From Bacteroidia bacterium (GTDB taxonomy: Bacteria; Bacteroidota; Bacteroidia; 2-12-FULL-35-15): DNA of 64,000 nucleotides. Each line of letters starts with the position of its first letter. The stretch's first letter is position 1. Where the stretch lies: positions 241,426-305,425 of the forward strand of contig JAURXZ010000008.1 of NCBI GenBank assembly GCA_030654175.1, in the 5' to 3' direction. Below the pieces are notes generated by a model. That model worked only from the letters and a program-made list of their open reading frames with translations, did no database searches and had not been told where the DNA came from. Below, in pieces: positions 26,695-36,078 of this stretch. Both the position numbers and the translations under genes were made by a program.

Positions 26695-27072
26695 ATGAAA
26701 ACAATCATCACATCAAAAAATGCACCTGCTCCAATTGGCCCATATAGTCATGGTGTTTTAAAAGGTAATATGCTTTTTGTAAGCGGACAAGTGGGTAAAC
26801 ACCCTGTTTCGGGGGAACTGATGCTTGGAGATATTAAAACGGAGACCAATCAGGTAATGGAAAATGTAAAAGGTATTCTTACCGATGCAGGAATGGATTT
26901 TACAAATGTTTGTAAAACCACTATTTTCCTCACGGATATGAATGATTTTGCTGCAGTAAATGAAGTATATGGTTCTTATTTTTCAAGTGATTATCCTGCA
27001 AGAGAAACAGTTCAGGTTTCAAAACTTCCATTAAATGTTAATGTGGAGATCAGTGTTATTGCAATAAAATAA
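26695..27072 (+). CDS. ridA: RidA family 2-iminobutanoate/2-iminopropanoate deaminase
   Basis: The 125-aa protein is full length for RidA. Diagnostic segments are APIGPYSHGV near residue 12, LFVSGQVGKHP, the loop ICKT-like NVCKTTIFLTDMNDFAAVNEVY, and PARETVQVSKLP with the catalytic Arg. RidA hydrolyses reactive enamine/imine intermediates from PLP enzymes. A two-way terminator follows 72 nt after the stop. Confidence 0.95.
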   Translation: MKTIITSKNAPAPIGPYSHGVLKGNMLFVSGQVGKHPVSGELMLGDIKTETNQVMENVKGILTDAGMDFTNVCKTTIFLTDMNDFAAVNEVYGSYFSSDYPARETVQVSKLPLNVNVEISVIAIK

Positions 27073-27144
27073 AAAACAATTTAGTCTTGTTTCTTTGATC
27101 TACTCTTCTGATGAAGAAGGCGATTGGAAGTAAGGTCTGTTCAT

Positions 27145-27180
27145 AAAAAAATCCCATCGATTGATCGATGGGATTTTTTT
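27145..27180. terminator. Bidirectional terminator
   Basis: AAAAAAATCCCATCGA (27145-27160) pairs perfectly with TCGATGGGATTTTTTT (27165-27180) over TTGA, a 16-bp stem flanked by A and T runs. It separates convergent ridA and the membrane-protein gene. Confidence 0.9.
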
Positions 27181-27201
27181 TTATCTTATATAGATTTGAA
27201 T

Positions 27202-27684
27202 TTATGACATGTGCTTTAAGTTCAATCCGTACAATACGATGAATACAATTGCAACGATAGCATATAATACACCAGAGATACCGCCAGCTAAACCACCTAC
27301 TAAAATGAAAGGCATAACACATTGAATTAATTCAAAAGCAGTATATACAAAAAAGCCTGTTTTCTTTTGTTTCCACATCATTAACACACCAATTAAAATT
27401 GGAATATTTAATAAAGCAACAACTAAAGAATTCAAAGCCATTTTACCATAATCCATTCCCATAACATCAGCCATTGCATTCATTGCTTCACCCATCTCTT
27501 CTGCACCTTCGCCTTTCAAGCCACCAAACATATCACCTGCACTTGCCATTGTGGAATAAGAAAAATATCCCATAATACCGCCTATTAAACTAAATCCAAT
27601 TCCTACAAAAGATAGGACACATAAAACTGTTAAAAAAGTTGGTCTTTTTGCTGGTATAGCAGCACCTGTGTTAGTTTCTTCCAT
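27202..27684 (-). CDS. Small membrane protein of unknown function, about four helices
   Basis: A 160-aa protein with hydrophobic segments near residues 17-43, 83-104, 110-130 and 134-153. A Met/Gly-rich loop at 48-80 (GDMFGGLKGEGAEEMGEAMN) lies between the first two helices. No motif identifies the family. It is monocistronic and shares the two-way terminator with ridA. The long upstream intergenic region, 439 nt, holds no recognised promoter. Confidence 0.7.
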   Translation of the reverse strand: MEETNTGAAIPAKRPTFLTVLCVLSFVGIGFSLIGGIMGYFSYSTMASAGDMFGGLKGEGAEEMGEAMNAMADVMGMDYGKMALNSLVVALLNIPILIGVLMMWKQKKTGFFVYTAFELIQCVMPFILVGGLAGGISGVLYAIVAIVFIVLYGLNLKHMS

Positions 27685-28123
27685 TTTTTTTTATTTTTAG
27701 TTAGTACTTGTTTTATAAATTTACAAGCCAAAAGAACAACAATAATTAAGGCTGACAAAATTTACTTTTATCATTTTATTAACAATTCATTGATAAGCGA
27801 TAAATGAATTTAGCAATTTTAATAATTTAATTAGTAGGCGATTATACAATAAAAGAGTCCCTTCCGAAAAGCACTTTTTGACTCGAATTGCACGAATTAT
27901 TTTTTACAATACAATTGGTAATCCAACATATTAAATTAGTAAAATTAGTGTCAAAGAGTGTTTAAAGGAGTTTTTGAAGCGGACTCGATAATATCCTATT
28001 GTTCTTTTTTTTGATTCTTAAAATTGTAAAGAATTGCCTGCTTAAAAATTGTGAAATTGTTTCGTTATTCTAAACTAATGCAACCTTAAAAATCACTATA
28101 TTTGATTTCAATAAAATTCAAAA
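27685..28123. other. AT-rich intergenic region
   Basis: This 439-nt gap separates divergent genes. I see no gene, RNA or long repeat in it. The only structured signal is the TATATTTG box at 28097-28104. A pyrimidine/purine-mixed stretch around 27855-27990 has no coding frame of note. Confidence 0.5.
28097..28104 (+). promoter_or_regulatory. Promoter -7 box of the beta-propeller gene
   Basis: TATATTTG fits TAnnTTTG and lies 20 nt before the ATG at 28124. I cannot find a -33 TTTG at 17-23 nt spacing, so it is a half-supported promoter. Confidence 0.4.
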
Positions 28124-30916
28124 ATGAAAAAATCATTCACCTTTTATATCTGTATTGCATTATCCTTATCGGCACTCGGATACATCGCTTATACAGAACC
28201 GACTAAAAATAAAAAAGACACACAGGAAAAGGTTTCACGGGAAGGTATGGAAGTGGATGCCCGAAACCGGATGAATTGGGACTTAAGACGACTGGCTGAC
28301 CCTGCAACCGGGAAGATCCCTGATAATATCCGTCAGAAAGAATTGGCTTTTGCAGCTACCCTGCCAAATGATGCGCAAGGTACATCTTCTGATAGAGCGG
28401 CTTTAAATATAGTAAACAGGGGCCCCTGGAATGTAGGTGGCCGTACCCGGGCTTTTGGGATAGATGTCAGTAATGAAAAAAGATTGTTGGCCGGCTCTTG
28501 TTCAGGAGGTATGTGGCTTTCCAGCGATGGTGGCGGTAGCTGGAATATGAGTAATACCTTATCCCAACTAAAAAATGCAACTTGCCTGATGCAGGATAAA
28601 CGTCCATCACATCAAAACGTTTGGTATTACGGAAGTGGTGAAGCTTATGGTGCTTCAGCCGGTGGAGGAGGAGCTTACTATTTAGGAGATGGATTATTTA
28701 CATCAGTTGATAGTGGTAAAACCTGGCAATCGGTGGCATCTACTGCTGCCGGTGTACCGCAAACATTTTCAATTGGCTGGCAATTGGTTTGGAACCTTGC
28801 AAATGATGTATCTGCAAATGACTCCGTTACCGAAATTTATGCTGCTGTTTATGGCGCTATTATGCGAAGTGTTAATGGGGGAATTAGCTGGACTGCTGTT
28901 CAGGGAGGAACCTCTTATTTTACTGATGTAGCTGTAACCACCACCGGTGTGGTTTATACAGCATTAAGTGATGATGGGACTCAAAAAGGTATTTGGCGTT
29001 CTGCAGATGGAATTGCTTTTACTAAAATTACTCCTCCTGCTTTTCCAACTGCCTATAACAGAATTACCATGGGCATAAATCCATCCAATGAAAATGAAAT
29101 TTATTTTTTAGCCAACACTCCCGATTTTGGAAAAGTTACCTACAATTATTTAGGTGATCCGGAGTGGAACAGCTTATGGAAATATACCTATGTTTCCGGA
29201 AATGGTGATACCACTGGTGGCATCTGGCAGGACCTGTCCATTAATTTGCCAGCCACTGGCGGACAGTTTGATAAATGGTCGGTTCAAGGTTCATATGATA
29301 TGGTTATTCGCGTGAAACCAAATGATCCAAATACTGTGTTTATTGGAGGAACAAATCTGTACCGTTCAACTTCAGGTTTTCAGGATTCTACAAGCACTAC
29401 TTTTATTGGTGGTTATGAGGAAGGCGCTGCATTGCCTATTGTAAATTCATACGCAAATCACCATTCCGATCAGCATTGCCTGGAGTTTTTACCATCCAAT
29501 CCCGATATAATGATAAGCGCTAATGATGGGGGAGTTTTTAAAACAACCGATAACACTGCAGGTTCGGTAGCCTGGGAATCATTAAACAATGGGTATTTAA
29601 CAACCATGTTTTATACAATTGCAATTGACCATGCTACTCCCGGTAATGATGTTATTATTGCAGGGGCTCAGGATAACGGGACCTGGTTTAGCAATAATAA
29701 CGTTCCAACTACACCATGGTTTCATGCGCATGGTGGAGATGGCTCCTATTGTGCTATTTCGGATAACCGAACCAATTATTATTTTTCTATTCAAAATGCA
29801 AAAATGGTGAAAGCAACCTGCGATGCCAATGGAAATAAAACAGCTTTTACCCGCATTGATCCTATTGGCTTAAAAAAACCGGAATTTATTAATCCTTTTG
29901 TGCTTGATCCCAATAATAATAACCTGATGTATCTGGCAGGTGGAAAACATTTATGGCGAAATGATGATCTGTCGGGTATTCCTCTTATTGGTAACTGGGA
30001 TTCTATCAGTACCAATTGGGTACAGCTACCGGATTCTGTCGCAACCTCAGGTGCTGTGGTTACAGCTGTTGCTGCTTGCAAAACCCCTTTAAACAGAGTG
30101 TATTATGGAACGGATAAAAAGAAAATCTATCGTGTGGATAATGCAAATACAGGTTTACCATCTGCTGTTGATATTACTTCTACTACTACTGGTGCGCTAT
30201 TTCCGGGAGCAGGCTATGTGAGTTGTATTACAGCCGACCCAACAGATGGAGATAAGGTAGTGGTTGTATTCTCAAACTATGGAGTTTATAGTATGTATTA
30301 TTCCACTAATGGCGGAAGTACATGGGCTAAATGTGCCGGCAATCTGGAGCAGTCCTCGAATGGTTCAGGTTCAGGGCCATCTCTTCGTTGGTTAAGTATT
30401 TTACCTGTAGGTGACGGAAAGGTCTATTTAGCAGGAACTACCACCGGTCTTTATGCTACTGACAGTTTAAACGGTTTATCAACAGTATGGGTACAACAAG
30501 GAATAAATACAATAGGTAATGCTGTTTGCGATATGATAGAGACCAGAATTTCTGATGGACTTGTTGTAATAGCAACTCATGCAAATGGTATCTATTCAAC
30601 TAACATTACTAGTGTGAATGATATTGTTACTGTGGAGGATATTGTTGCATCTAAAACAGATCTTCAATTGACCAATTATCCAAATCCTTTTTTACAAACA
30701 ACTACAATTGAATTCTCATTAATTAAAAAATCAAATGTAAATTTGCAGATCTGGGATGATTGCGGGCGATTGATCCAAACACTTGTTAATGAAACGATGC
30801 AGGAAGGGAAACATTCAGTTATGTTTGACAAGAAAAATTTAAGTGCCGGAATTTATTATTATTCCTTAACTGTTGGAAATAAACGCAAAACCAATAAAAT
30901 GGTTATTAGTCATTAG
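28124..30916 (+). CDS. Secreted sortilin/BNR-type beta-propeller protein with T9SS type A sorting domain
   Basis: The 930-aa protein has a signal peptide or membrane anchor at residues 5-22 followed by a propeller built of Asp-box/BNR-like blades: LSSDGGGSWNMS near residue 130, SVDSGKTWQSV, SVNGGISWTAV, TTDNTAGSVAW and YSTNGGSTWAKC. Such VPS10/BNR propellers occur in sialidases, xyloglucanases and adhesins. No catalytic triad is clear. The C-terminal ~80 residues (NYPNPFLQTTTIEFSL, LSAGIYYYSLTVGN, KTNKMVISH) are a typical T9SS type A tail, so the protein should be exported and anchored by type IX secretion. Confidence 0.87.
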   Translation: MKKSFTFYICIALSLSALGYIAYTEPTKNKKDTQEKVSREGMEVDARNRMNWDLRRLADPATGKIPDNIRQKELAFAATLPNDAQGTSSDRAALNIVNRGPWNVGGRTRAFGIDVSNEKRLLAGSCSGGMWLSSDGGGSWNMSNTLSQLKNATCLMQDKRPSHQNVWYYGSGEAYGASAGGGGAYYLGDGLFTSVDSGKTWQSVASTAAGVPQTFSIGWQLVWNLANDVSANDSVTEIYAAVYGAIMRSVNGGISWTAVQGGTSYFTDVAVTTTGVVYTALSDDGTQKGIWRSADGIAFTKITPPAFPTAYNRITMGINPSNENEIYFLANTPDFGKVTYNYLGDPEWNSLWKYTYVSGNGDTTGGIWQDLSINLPATGGQFDKWSVQGSYDMVIRVKPNDPNTVFIGGTNLYRSTSGFQDSTSTTFIGGYEEGAALPIVNSYANHHSDQHCLEFLPSNPDIMISANDGGVFKTTDNTAGSVAWESLNNGYLTTMFYTIAIDHATPGNDVIIAGAQDNGTWFSNNNVPTTPWFHAHGGDGSYCAISDNRTNYYFSIQNAKMVKATCDANGNKTAFTRIDPIGLKKPEFINPFVLDPNNNNLMYLAGGKHLWRNDDLSGIPLIGNWDSISTNWVQLPDSVATSGAVVTAVAACKTPLNRVYYGTDKKKIYRVDNANTGLPSAVDITSTTTGALFPGAGYVSCITADPTDGDKVVVVFSNYGVYSMYYSTNGGSTWAKCAGNLEQSSNGSGSGPSLRWLSILPVGDGKVYLAGTTTGLYATDSLNGLSTVWVQQGINTIGNAVCDMIETRISDGLVVIATHANGIYSTNITSVNDIVTVEDIVASKTDLQLTNYPNPFLQTTTIEFSLIKKSNVNLQIWDDCGRLIQTLVNETMQEGKHSVMFDKKNLSAGIYYYSLTVGNKRKTNKMVISH

Positions 30917-30918
30917 CA

Positions 30919-31045
30919 CAAAATTTTATGTGCTAATATGCTGATTTATTGATGTGCTGATGTGAAACATTTCCCATACATAGGTAAATTAACACATTAG
31001 TACTTGAGTACATTGGTAAATCAGCACATTAGCACATTGTTTAAT
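30919..31045. repeat. TGTGCTAAT/AGCACATTAG-type intergenic repeat
   Basis: Copies of TGTGCTAATATGCTGAT-like units (30930-30962) are followed by the reverse-orientation text AACACATTAG, AGCACATTAGCACATTG. The two halves together form a loose inverted repeat. The same family is after greA. It contributes an in-frame extension before the next gene. Confidence 0.7.
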
Positions 31046-31063
31046 TGTTTAATTGTTTTAAGT

Positions 31064-31663
31064 ATGCTTCATTCTATTTTCGGTAATTTTGATTATTACA
31101 GTTGGATATTACTACCCCTTATCATATTTTTTTCACGTGTCTGCGATGTGAGTTTAGGTACATTACGTCATGTATTTATTTCAAAAGGGTTTCGACAAAT
31201 TGTGCCAATATTAGGTTTTTTTGAAGTGCTTATCTGGATCATTGTTGTGGCGCAAATAATGAAAAATTTAAACAACATTGCCTGTTATCTGGCTTGGGCG
31301 GGAGGTTTCGCAACAGGTACCTATGTTGGTTTGCTTATTGAAGAACGCCTGGCCTTGGGTTTACAGGTGATACGCATTATCACGAACCAGAATTGTGAAA
31401 AATTACTGGAAAACCTCAGGCATGAAAATCACGGTGTAACTGTTGTAGATGCGCAAGGTGCGGTAGGCCCCGTTAAAATGATATTTTCAATTGTCAAACG
31501 GAAAAACATACAGCAGGTTGTAGTTTTAATTCGAAAGCATAATCCCACTGCATTTTATTCTATTGAAGATATAAAGGATATCAGTCAGGGGGTATTCACT
31601 TCAAAACAATCTGGTAATTTTGCTTCTATACGGAAAATGTTTCCCAGTCATAAAGGGAAGTAA
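31064..31663 (+). CDS. UPF0316/DUF2179-type membrane protein (YebE-like, DUF5698)
   Basis: A 199-aa protein from the ATG at 31064. Longer in-frame starts (TTG at 31004) only translate the intergenic repeat and were rejected. Three hydrophobic helices (YSWILLPLIIFFSRV, PILGFFEVLIWIIVVAQI, IACYLAWAGGFATGTYVG) with the motif FSRVCDVSLGTLRHVFISKG match DUF5698. The C-terminal soluble part (QVIRIITNQNCEKLLENLR, IVKRKNIQQVVVLIRKHNP) is a DUF2179 domain. The role is unknown; relatives are predicted inner-membrane sensors. A hairpin terminator follows 60 nt after the stop. Confidence 0.85.
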   Translation: MLHSIFGNFDYYSWILLPLIIFFSRVCDVSLGTLRHVFISKGFRQIVPILGFFEVLIWIIVVAQIMKNLNNIACYLAWAGGFATGTYVGLLIEERLALGLQVIRIITNQNCEKLLENLRHENHGVTVVDAQGAVGPVKMIFSIVKRKNIQQVVVLIRKHNPTAFYSIEDIKDISQGVFTSKQSGNFASIRKMFPSHKGK

Positions 31664-31722
31664 AATTTTCAGGATTTTAAATTTGTTGATTTTTAAAATT
31701 GATCCATTTGGCATACCAACAA

Positions 31723-31775
31723 AAAAAAGCGCCCCGGATAATTCTCATAATAAAGGATTAAAAGGGCGCTTTTTT
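31723..31775 (+). terminator. Rho-independent terminator
   Basis: AAAAAAGCGCCC (31723-31734) pairs with GGGCGCTTTTTT (31764-31775) over a 29-nt loop. The stem base resembles the terminators at 35983 and 60141. Confidence 0.75.
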
Positions 31776-31892
31776 ATTTTAATTTAGCAGTTGTAAGTTG
31801 CAGGTAATCAGTAGTGTGTGATTTGTTATGAATTTATATTATACCTCCATTAAACTTTAACAATTTTATTGCGTCTAAACAAAAACAGTGTT

Positions 31893-32438
31893 ATGCAGCA
31901 GCACACAGATCAGGAAATAATGGATATGTTTCGCAATGAAGCATCAAGAAATATGTCCATACATTTTATGATCAAGCAATATCAGGTGCGATTATACTGG
32001 CATATCAGAAAAATAGTAATTGATCACGATGATACGGATGATGTTTTACAAAACACATTCATAAAAGCATGGAAAGGAATGGAAACTTTTAAAGGAGAAG
32101 CAAAAATCTATACATGGTTATTCAGAATAGGAACCAACGAATCTATTTCCTTTTTAAGACAGAAACGGACAAATTTAACGTCCATCCATCCTATCGAGTA
32201 TCATTTAAGTAATGTTCTTTCTTCCGATCCTTTTTTTGAGGGAGATAAAATTCAACTGAAATTACAAAAAGCAATTTTAACATTGCCGGAAAAACAACGC
32301 ATTGTTTTTAATATGCGCTACTATGATGAAACACCATACGAGGAAATGTCGGAGATACTTGAAACATCTGTGGGGGCATTAAAATCATCGTATCATATTG
32401 CAGCAAAAAAAATTGAAGAGATTTTATTGAATCATTAA
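31893..32438 (+). CDS. ECF-type RNA polymerase sigma factor
   Basis: About 181 aa from the ATG at 31893; a TTG at 31869 would add eight residues with no support. Sigma-70 region 2 is DTDDVLQNTFIKAWKGMETF then WLFRIGTNESISFLRQKR. Region 4 is ILTLPEKQRIVFNMRYYDE followed by the helix-turn-helix EEMSEILETSVGALKSSYHIAAKKIE. It leads a four-gene run with an anti-sigma candidate, a Spy-like protein and an outer-membrane barrel, a layout typical of envelope-stress ECF operons. Confidence 0.92.
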   Translation: MQQHTDQEIMDMFRNEASRNMSIHFMIKQYQVRLYWHIRKIVIDHDDTDDVLQNTFIKAWKGMETFKGEAKIYTWLFRIGTNESISFLRQKRTNLTSIHPIEYHLSNVLSSDPFFEGDKIQLKLQKAILTLPEKQRIVFNMRYYDETPYEEMSEILETSVGALKSSYHIAAKKIEEILLNH

Positions 32439-32527
32439 TAAAAAGGAATTGGAGAGATTAAGAATTAGAGAGATGAAGAGTTTGGAGAATAAAATACCTA
32501 TTTCACCAAATCACAAATTGAGTAAAA

Positions 32528-33325
32528 ATGGAAAATGATAATGATAAATTTCAGGAAGAAAATTTTTTGTCCCGCAAGGACAAGAAAAATTCTTATGTTC
32601 TTCCGGAAGGTTATTTTAATTCCTTTTCTACCCGCTTGTTGAATAGAATGGAGTGTGAACAGGAATTAGCAGAGTTTAAAATTTTATCAAGCGTAAATAG
32701 GAAATTAAAATTTGCTGTTCCTCAAAACTATTTTTCTTCTCTTACCGGCATTCTTGAATATAAATACGAAACATCTGTTTTTCCCGAACTTAGTAAAATT
32801 GCAAAGCCTGCTCTAAAACCATTGCCTGCTGATTATTTTGAGGCGATGGATAAAAAGTTGATGGAGAAAATTGAACTCACTTCCGAATTAAAAGAGTTTT
32901 CTGTTTTATCTTCGATAGAAAAGAAAAACAATTTCAGGCTTGTACCTGATTATTTTGAAAACAGTACGGATGAGGTAAAAGAAAAAATCCATGCTGCTAA
33001 TCAAAGCATTCCCAACGTTTTTCAAACTATTTTCGAACAACTATTCGCAACCCTCTTTAGACCAAAGATGGCTTTTGCACTTAGTTTTATTTTGATAGTT
33101 GGATGCACTGCCGTTTGGTATTTTAACAGAAAAGATTCTTCACTTGAAACAGGTGCTTGTAAAACCCTTGCATGTTTGGAAAAAAACGAATTATTAAATG
33201 AAAACAATATTCGCGATTTTGACGATGAGAATTTATACGAGATGGTTGATATGGAAATGCTGGATAAGCAAATATCAGGTGTGGATACTGATAAGGACTC
33301 TTTAAAAAAGATTGATAATAAATGA
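32528..33325 (+). CDS. Membrane-anchored anti-sigma candidate with tandem PxxYF repeats
   Basis: The 265-aa protein has one transmembrane helix at ~181-198 (AFALSFILIVGCTAVWYF). Its cytoplasmic part repeats a motif P-x-x-YF four times, with the YF pairs at residues 29-30, 68-69, 103-104 and 142-143. Repeats 1-2 and 3-4 form a 74-residue duplication; compare ELAEFKILSSVNRKLKF with ELKEFSVLSSIEKKNNF. The motif occurs once or twice in many Bacteroidota proteins paired with ECF sigmas. It lies next to the sigma gene and overlaps the Spy-like gene (ATGA), so a sigma-binding role is likely. This is inference from position. Confidence 0.7.
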   Translation: MENDNDKFQEENFLSRKDKKNSYVLPEGYFNSFSTRLLNRMECEQELAEFKILSSVNRKLKFAVPQNYFSSLTGILEYKYETSVFPELSKIAKPALKPLPADYFEAMDKKLMEKIELTSELKEFSVLSSIEKKNNFRLVPDYFENSTDEVKEKIHAANQSIPNVFQTIFEQLFATLFRPKMAFALSFILIVGCTAVWYFNRKDSSLETGACKTLACLEKNELLNENNIRDFDDENLYEMVDMEMLDKQISGVDTDKDSLKKIDNK

Positions 33326-33759
33326 AATTGAATTATAAACATATCATTTCAATGCTGTTATTGATACTTTGTATTAATATTACATATGCCCAAACTGATG
33401 CTAAAAAAGATAAGATTGATGCGTTGAGAGCGGCATTTATTTCTAAAAAGGTAAATTTCACAACTCAAGAGACTCAGTCATTCTGGCCTTTGTATAACGA
33501 AATGAATGATAAACTTGATGCTGCAAGAAAAACTTTCAGGTTACAATACAATAGCAAAACAAATTATGATTTTGCAACCGATAAGGAAGCTGAAGCATAT
33601 TTGGCAGCTGAATTGAACTTGAAACAAAAAGAATTTGAAATCTATAGAGACTATTACGAAAAATTTAAAAAAATTCTTCCTGTAAAAAAGGTGGCCGATG
33701 TTCGAAGGGCAGAGGACGACTTCAAAAAGGAAATTATAAAAACAATTAAAGAAAATTAG
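33322..33759 (+). CDS. Spy/CpxP-like periplasmic helical protein
   Basis: The 145-aa protein has a signal peptide (cleavage after TYAQ near residue 24) followed by an all-helical region rich in charged residues. The pattern LRAAFISKKVNFTTQETQSFWPLYNEM is the Bacteroidota Spy-like LTxxEAxxFWPxYxE motif. Such proteins often sit downstream of ECF sigma and anti-sigma genes and may act as periplasmic chaperones or sensors. The ATG overlaps the previous stop by 4 nt (ATGA), so the two are translationally coupled. Confidence 0.8.
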   Translation: MKLNYKHIISMLLLILCINITYAQTDAKKDKIDALRAAFISKKVNFTTQETQSFWPLYNEMNDKLDAARKTFRLQYNSKTNYDFATDKEAEAYLAAELNLKQKEFEIYRDYYEKFKKILPVKKVADVRRAEDDFKKEIIKTIKEN

Positions 33760-33763
33760 CAAG

Positions 33764-34945
33764 GTGTCTGGACGGTTTCACATACAACTATTTTTTCTGC
33801 TGAGCTTTGTATTTCTATGTACAAAGCTTTTGGCATTTAATAAAAATGACAGCACGAAAACGGTTGACCCTCCGAAACACTATTTTAATAAAACCATTTA
33901 CCTTGATCACTACACTACCGGAAAAAGGGCTTTAGACACTGTTAACAGAATATCGAAGAAACTGGGTTCATACCAAGTGTCGCAATTTTCTCTTGGCTAT
34001 AATTTCCCGATCATTACAAGGGACTTCTATAATAGAGATAGCAGCAAAATTTCCAACATGCATTTATTAATTACCGGTAACTATTCAAAGTTGGACCTTA
34101 ATTTCGAGGGGATATCAAAACATTATTTAACAAAATTGTCAGTTGGTTGCCGGGGAATATACAATACTGGAAAAAAGAACATTTTCTTTGTAGAAGTTTC
34201 TCCGTTTATTACAAAGGATAGAAGTTATGGGTATACCCGAACTTCACGTTTGGCAACAACTGTACTTTACAATTATATAGCAAACGAATATTTTAGTTTC
34301 AGAGTTGGTTATACGCGTTCGTTTTTATGGGGAAATCGTTATCAATTGCCATATATTGGAGTTAGAGTAGGGAAATTGGATAAAGTAAATTTAAGTGTTC
34401 AATTTCCAAGAGGTATGACGTTCAATGTACCTATTGGGAAATACATTAAAACCAGTATTTACACAAGGCCTCAGGGAGGGGTGTATACATTTGCAAACAC
34501 CGATTCGCTTGAAATTGGAAATATTTACGAGAACAATAAATTATATTTTGGAAGATATGAATTTTTGTCTGGACTAAGAGTTGATGTTCAGCCGTCTAAA
34601 TTCTTCAATTTTTATTTGAGTACCGGATTTACAACTAAAAACAAAGTTGCATTCTATCCAACCAATAAGGTTAAGGATAAAAGTTCGTCATACAGTAGCT
34701 ATTATTCCGAGGACATAAAAAGCAGCATTTTTGTGAATTTAGGTTTTGTATTCCGATTTGGTAAAACAAAATCGATCTATAATAACATGCAACTATATGA
34801 TGCTTTAGATATCAATAATACAATTGATTCCGGTGATAATAATGTAATGCGTGGTAATGGAGATATTCCTGTTCCTGCAACTAAAATTCAAAAAATTAAT
34901 CCGGATGAAGTATTGGATCTGATTGAAACACAAGATCTATATTAA
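33764..34945 (+). CDS. Outer-membrane beta-barrel protein, DUF6268-like
   Basis: A 393-aa protein that starts at GTG 4 nt after the previous stop, so it is almost certainly the last gene of the ECF operon. It has a signal peptide (LLSFVFLCTKLLAF) and then alternating strands with Tyr/Phe-rich girdles (VSQFSLGYNFPIITRDF, YIGVRVGKLDKVNLSVQF, SIFVNLGFVFRFGKT). I assign DUF6268 from the overall look only; another small-barrel family is possible. It is a plausible target of the sigma-factor-controlled envelope response. Confidence 0.6.
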   Translation: MSGRFHIQLFFLLSFVFLCTKLLAFNKNDSTKTVDPPKHYFNKTIYLDHYTTGKRALDTVNRISKKLGSYQVSQFSLGYNFPIITRDFYNRDSSKISNMHLLITGNYSKLDLNFEGISKHYLTKLSVGCRGIYNTGKKNIFFVEVSPFITKDRSYGYTRTSRLATTVLYNYIANEYFSFRVGYTRSFLWGNRYQLPYIGVRVGKLDKVNLSVQFPRGMTFNVPIGKYIKTSIYTRPQGGVYTFANTDSLEIGNIYENNKLYFGRYEFLSGLRVDVQPSKFFNFYLSTGFTTKNKVAFYPTNKVKDKSSSYSSYYSEDIKSSIFVNLGFVFRFGKTKSIYNNMQLYDALDINNTIDSGDNNVMRGNGDIPVPATKIQKINPDEVLDLIETQDLY

Positions 34946-35119
34946 TTTAAATTATTTAAAAAAAATAATTGTTTGAAAGTGTTGTCAATAAAGGATTTAA
35001 CGTTTTCTCGAATGCCTTTAAATAAAAAAATAAAAATAAATTTTAAATTCAATTAAACCTTTTGTATTTTTAATCGTCTTAGATTTAAAGAAATAACATA
35101 AACCTAAAATAACATAAAC

Positions 35120-35965
35120 ATGGAAACCAAAAATCTATTTAAATACCTTATGGTAGTAGCTACTGTGGGTGTGCTTTTTACAGCATGTAAAAAAGAAAAA
35201 GATGAACCAGCCGATACAGATACTGCCGGTGCAGCTGACAATGCTCTTGCCGAAAGTTCTTTTAATGATGCAAGTAATATTTCTGATCAGGCGGCTGCCG
35301 GTAATTTAACTTCTTATTTAGCAGCTGATAATGGTTCTGACGAAAGAGGCCTGTTGAGCGCATGCGCAACCATCACCCATGATACAACCACTAGTCCACG
35401 AACTATTGTAGTTGATTTTGGTACCACAAATTGTTTATGCAGTGATGGCAGATACCGCAGAGGAATAATAAATATATCTTATTCGGGCCATTACAAGGAT
35501 TCCGCATCAACACATACTATTACATTTACTAACTTTTTTGTAAATGATAACCAGGTAACAGGAAGCCATTCGGTTACTAATAACGGACACAATAATAATG
35601 GTCATTTGACTTTTACAATTACAGTTTCCGGAACAATTATCAAAGCAAATAATGGTGGTGTAATTTCTTGGACATCAAATAGGGTTAGAGAATGGTCAGA
35701 AGGTGAAAGCACAGCAATTTGGAGTGACGATGTTTATTTAATTACCGGTACTGCAAGTGGATCGCACTCTAACGGTAATTCTTTTTCTGCTACAATAACT
35801 TCTGCTTTAAAAATAAAAATGAATTGTCATTGGATAGTAAGCGGGGGATTGAATTTAATTCCTTCAGGTAAGCCAACTCGTGCGATCGATTGGGGCGCGG
35901 GCACTTGCGATGATCAGGCTACTGTAACCATCAATGGTCATGTTTACAATATTACATTACATTAA
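35120..35965 (+). CDS. Lipoprotein, member of a two-copy paralogous pair (with 59255-60127)
   Basis: The 281-aa protein has a lipobox near residue 23 (GVLFTAC), so it is a lipid-anchored protein with a short charged tail after Cys (KKEKDEPADTD). The core has a strongly conserved segment VVDFGTTNCLCSDGRYRRG, then NNGHNNNGHLTFTI and VREWSEGESTAI. The same segments appear in the protein at 59255. No known domain is recognised. The Cys pair in NCLC may form a disulfide or bind metal. A terminator resembling that of the paralogue follows. Confidence 0.75.
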   Translation: METKNLFKYLMVVATVGVLFTACKKEKDEPADTDTAGAADNALAESSFNDASNISDQAAAGNLTSYLAADNGSDERGLLSACATITHDTTTSPRTIVVDFGTTNCLCSDGRYRRGIINISYSGHYKDSASTHTITFTNFFVNDNQVTGSHSVTNNGHNNNGHLTFTITVSGTIIKANNGGVISWTSNRVREWSEGESTAIWSDDVYLITGTASGSHSNGNSFSATITSALKIKMNCHWIVSGGLNLIPSGKPTRAIDWGAGTCDDQATVTINGHVYNITLH

Positions 35966-35982
35966 AAAATAACAAACCATAT

Positions 35983-36023
35983 AAAAAAAGCGCTCCTGAT
36001 TTAATTATCGGAGCGCTTTTTTT
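35983..36023 (+). terminator. Terminator after the 35.1 kb lipoprotein
   Basis: AAAAAAAGCGCTCC (35983-35996) pairs with GGAGCGCTTTTTTT (36010-36023). The inner GAT/ATC pair and the TTAATTATCG text are shared with the terminator at 60141. Confidence 0.9.
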
Positions 36024-36078
36024 ATTCAAAATAAATTGAAATTAACAATTAAACATCTTGTTTTCCATCAAAGCATAA

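Noticed and set aside
31004-31063. TTG start that would lengthen the UPF0316-like protein
   Set aside because: The added residues come from the TGTGCTAAT-type intergenic repeat; the family begins at the ATG at 31064.
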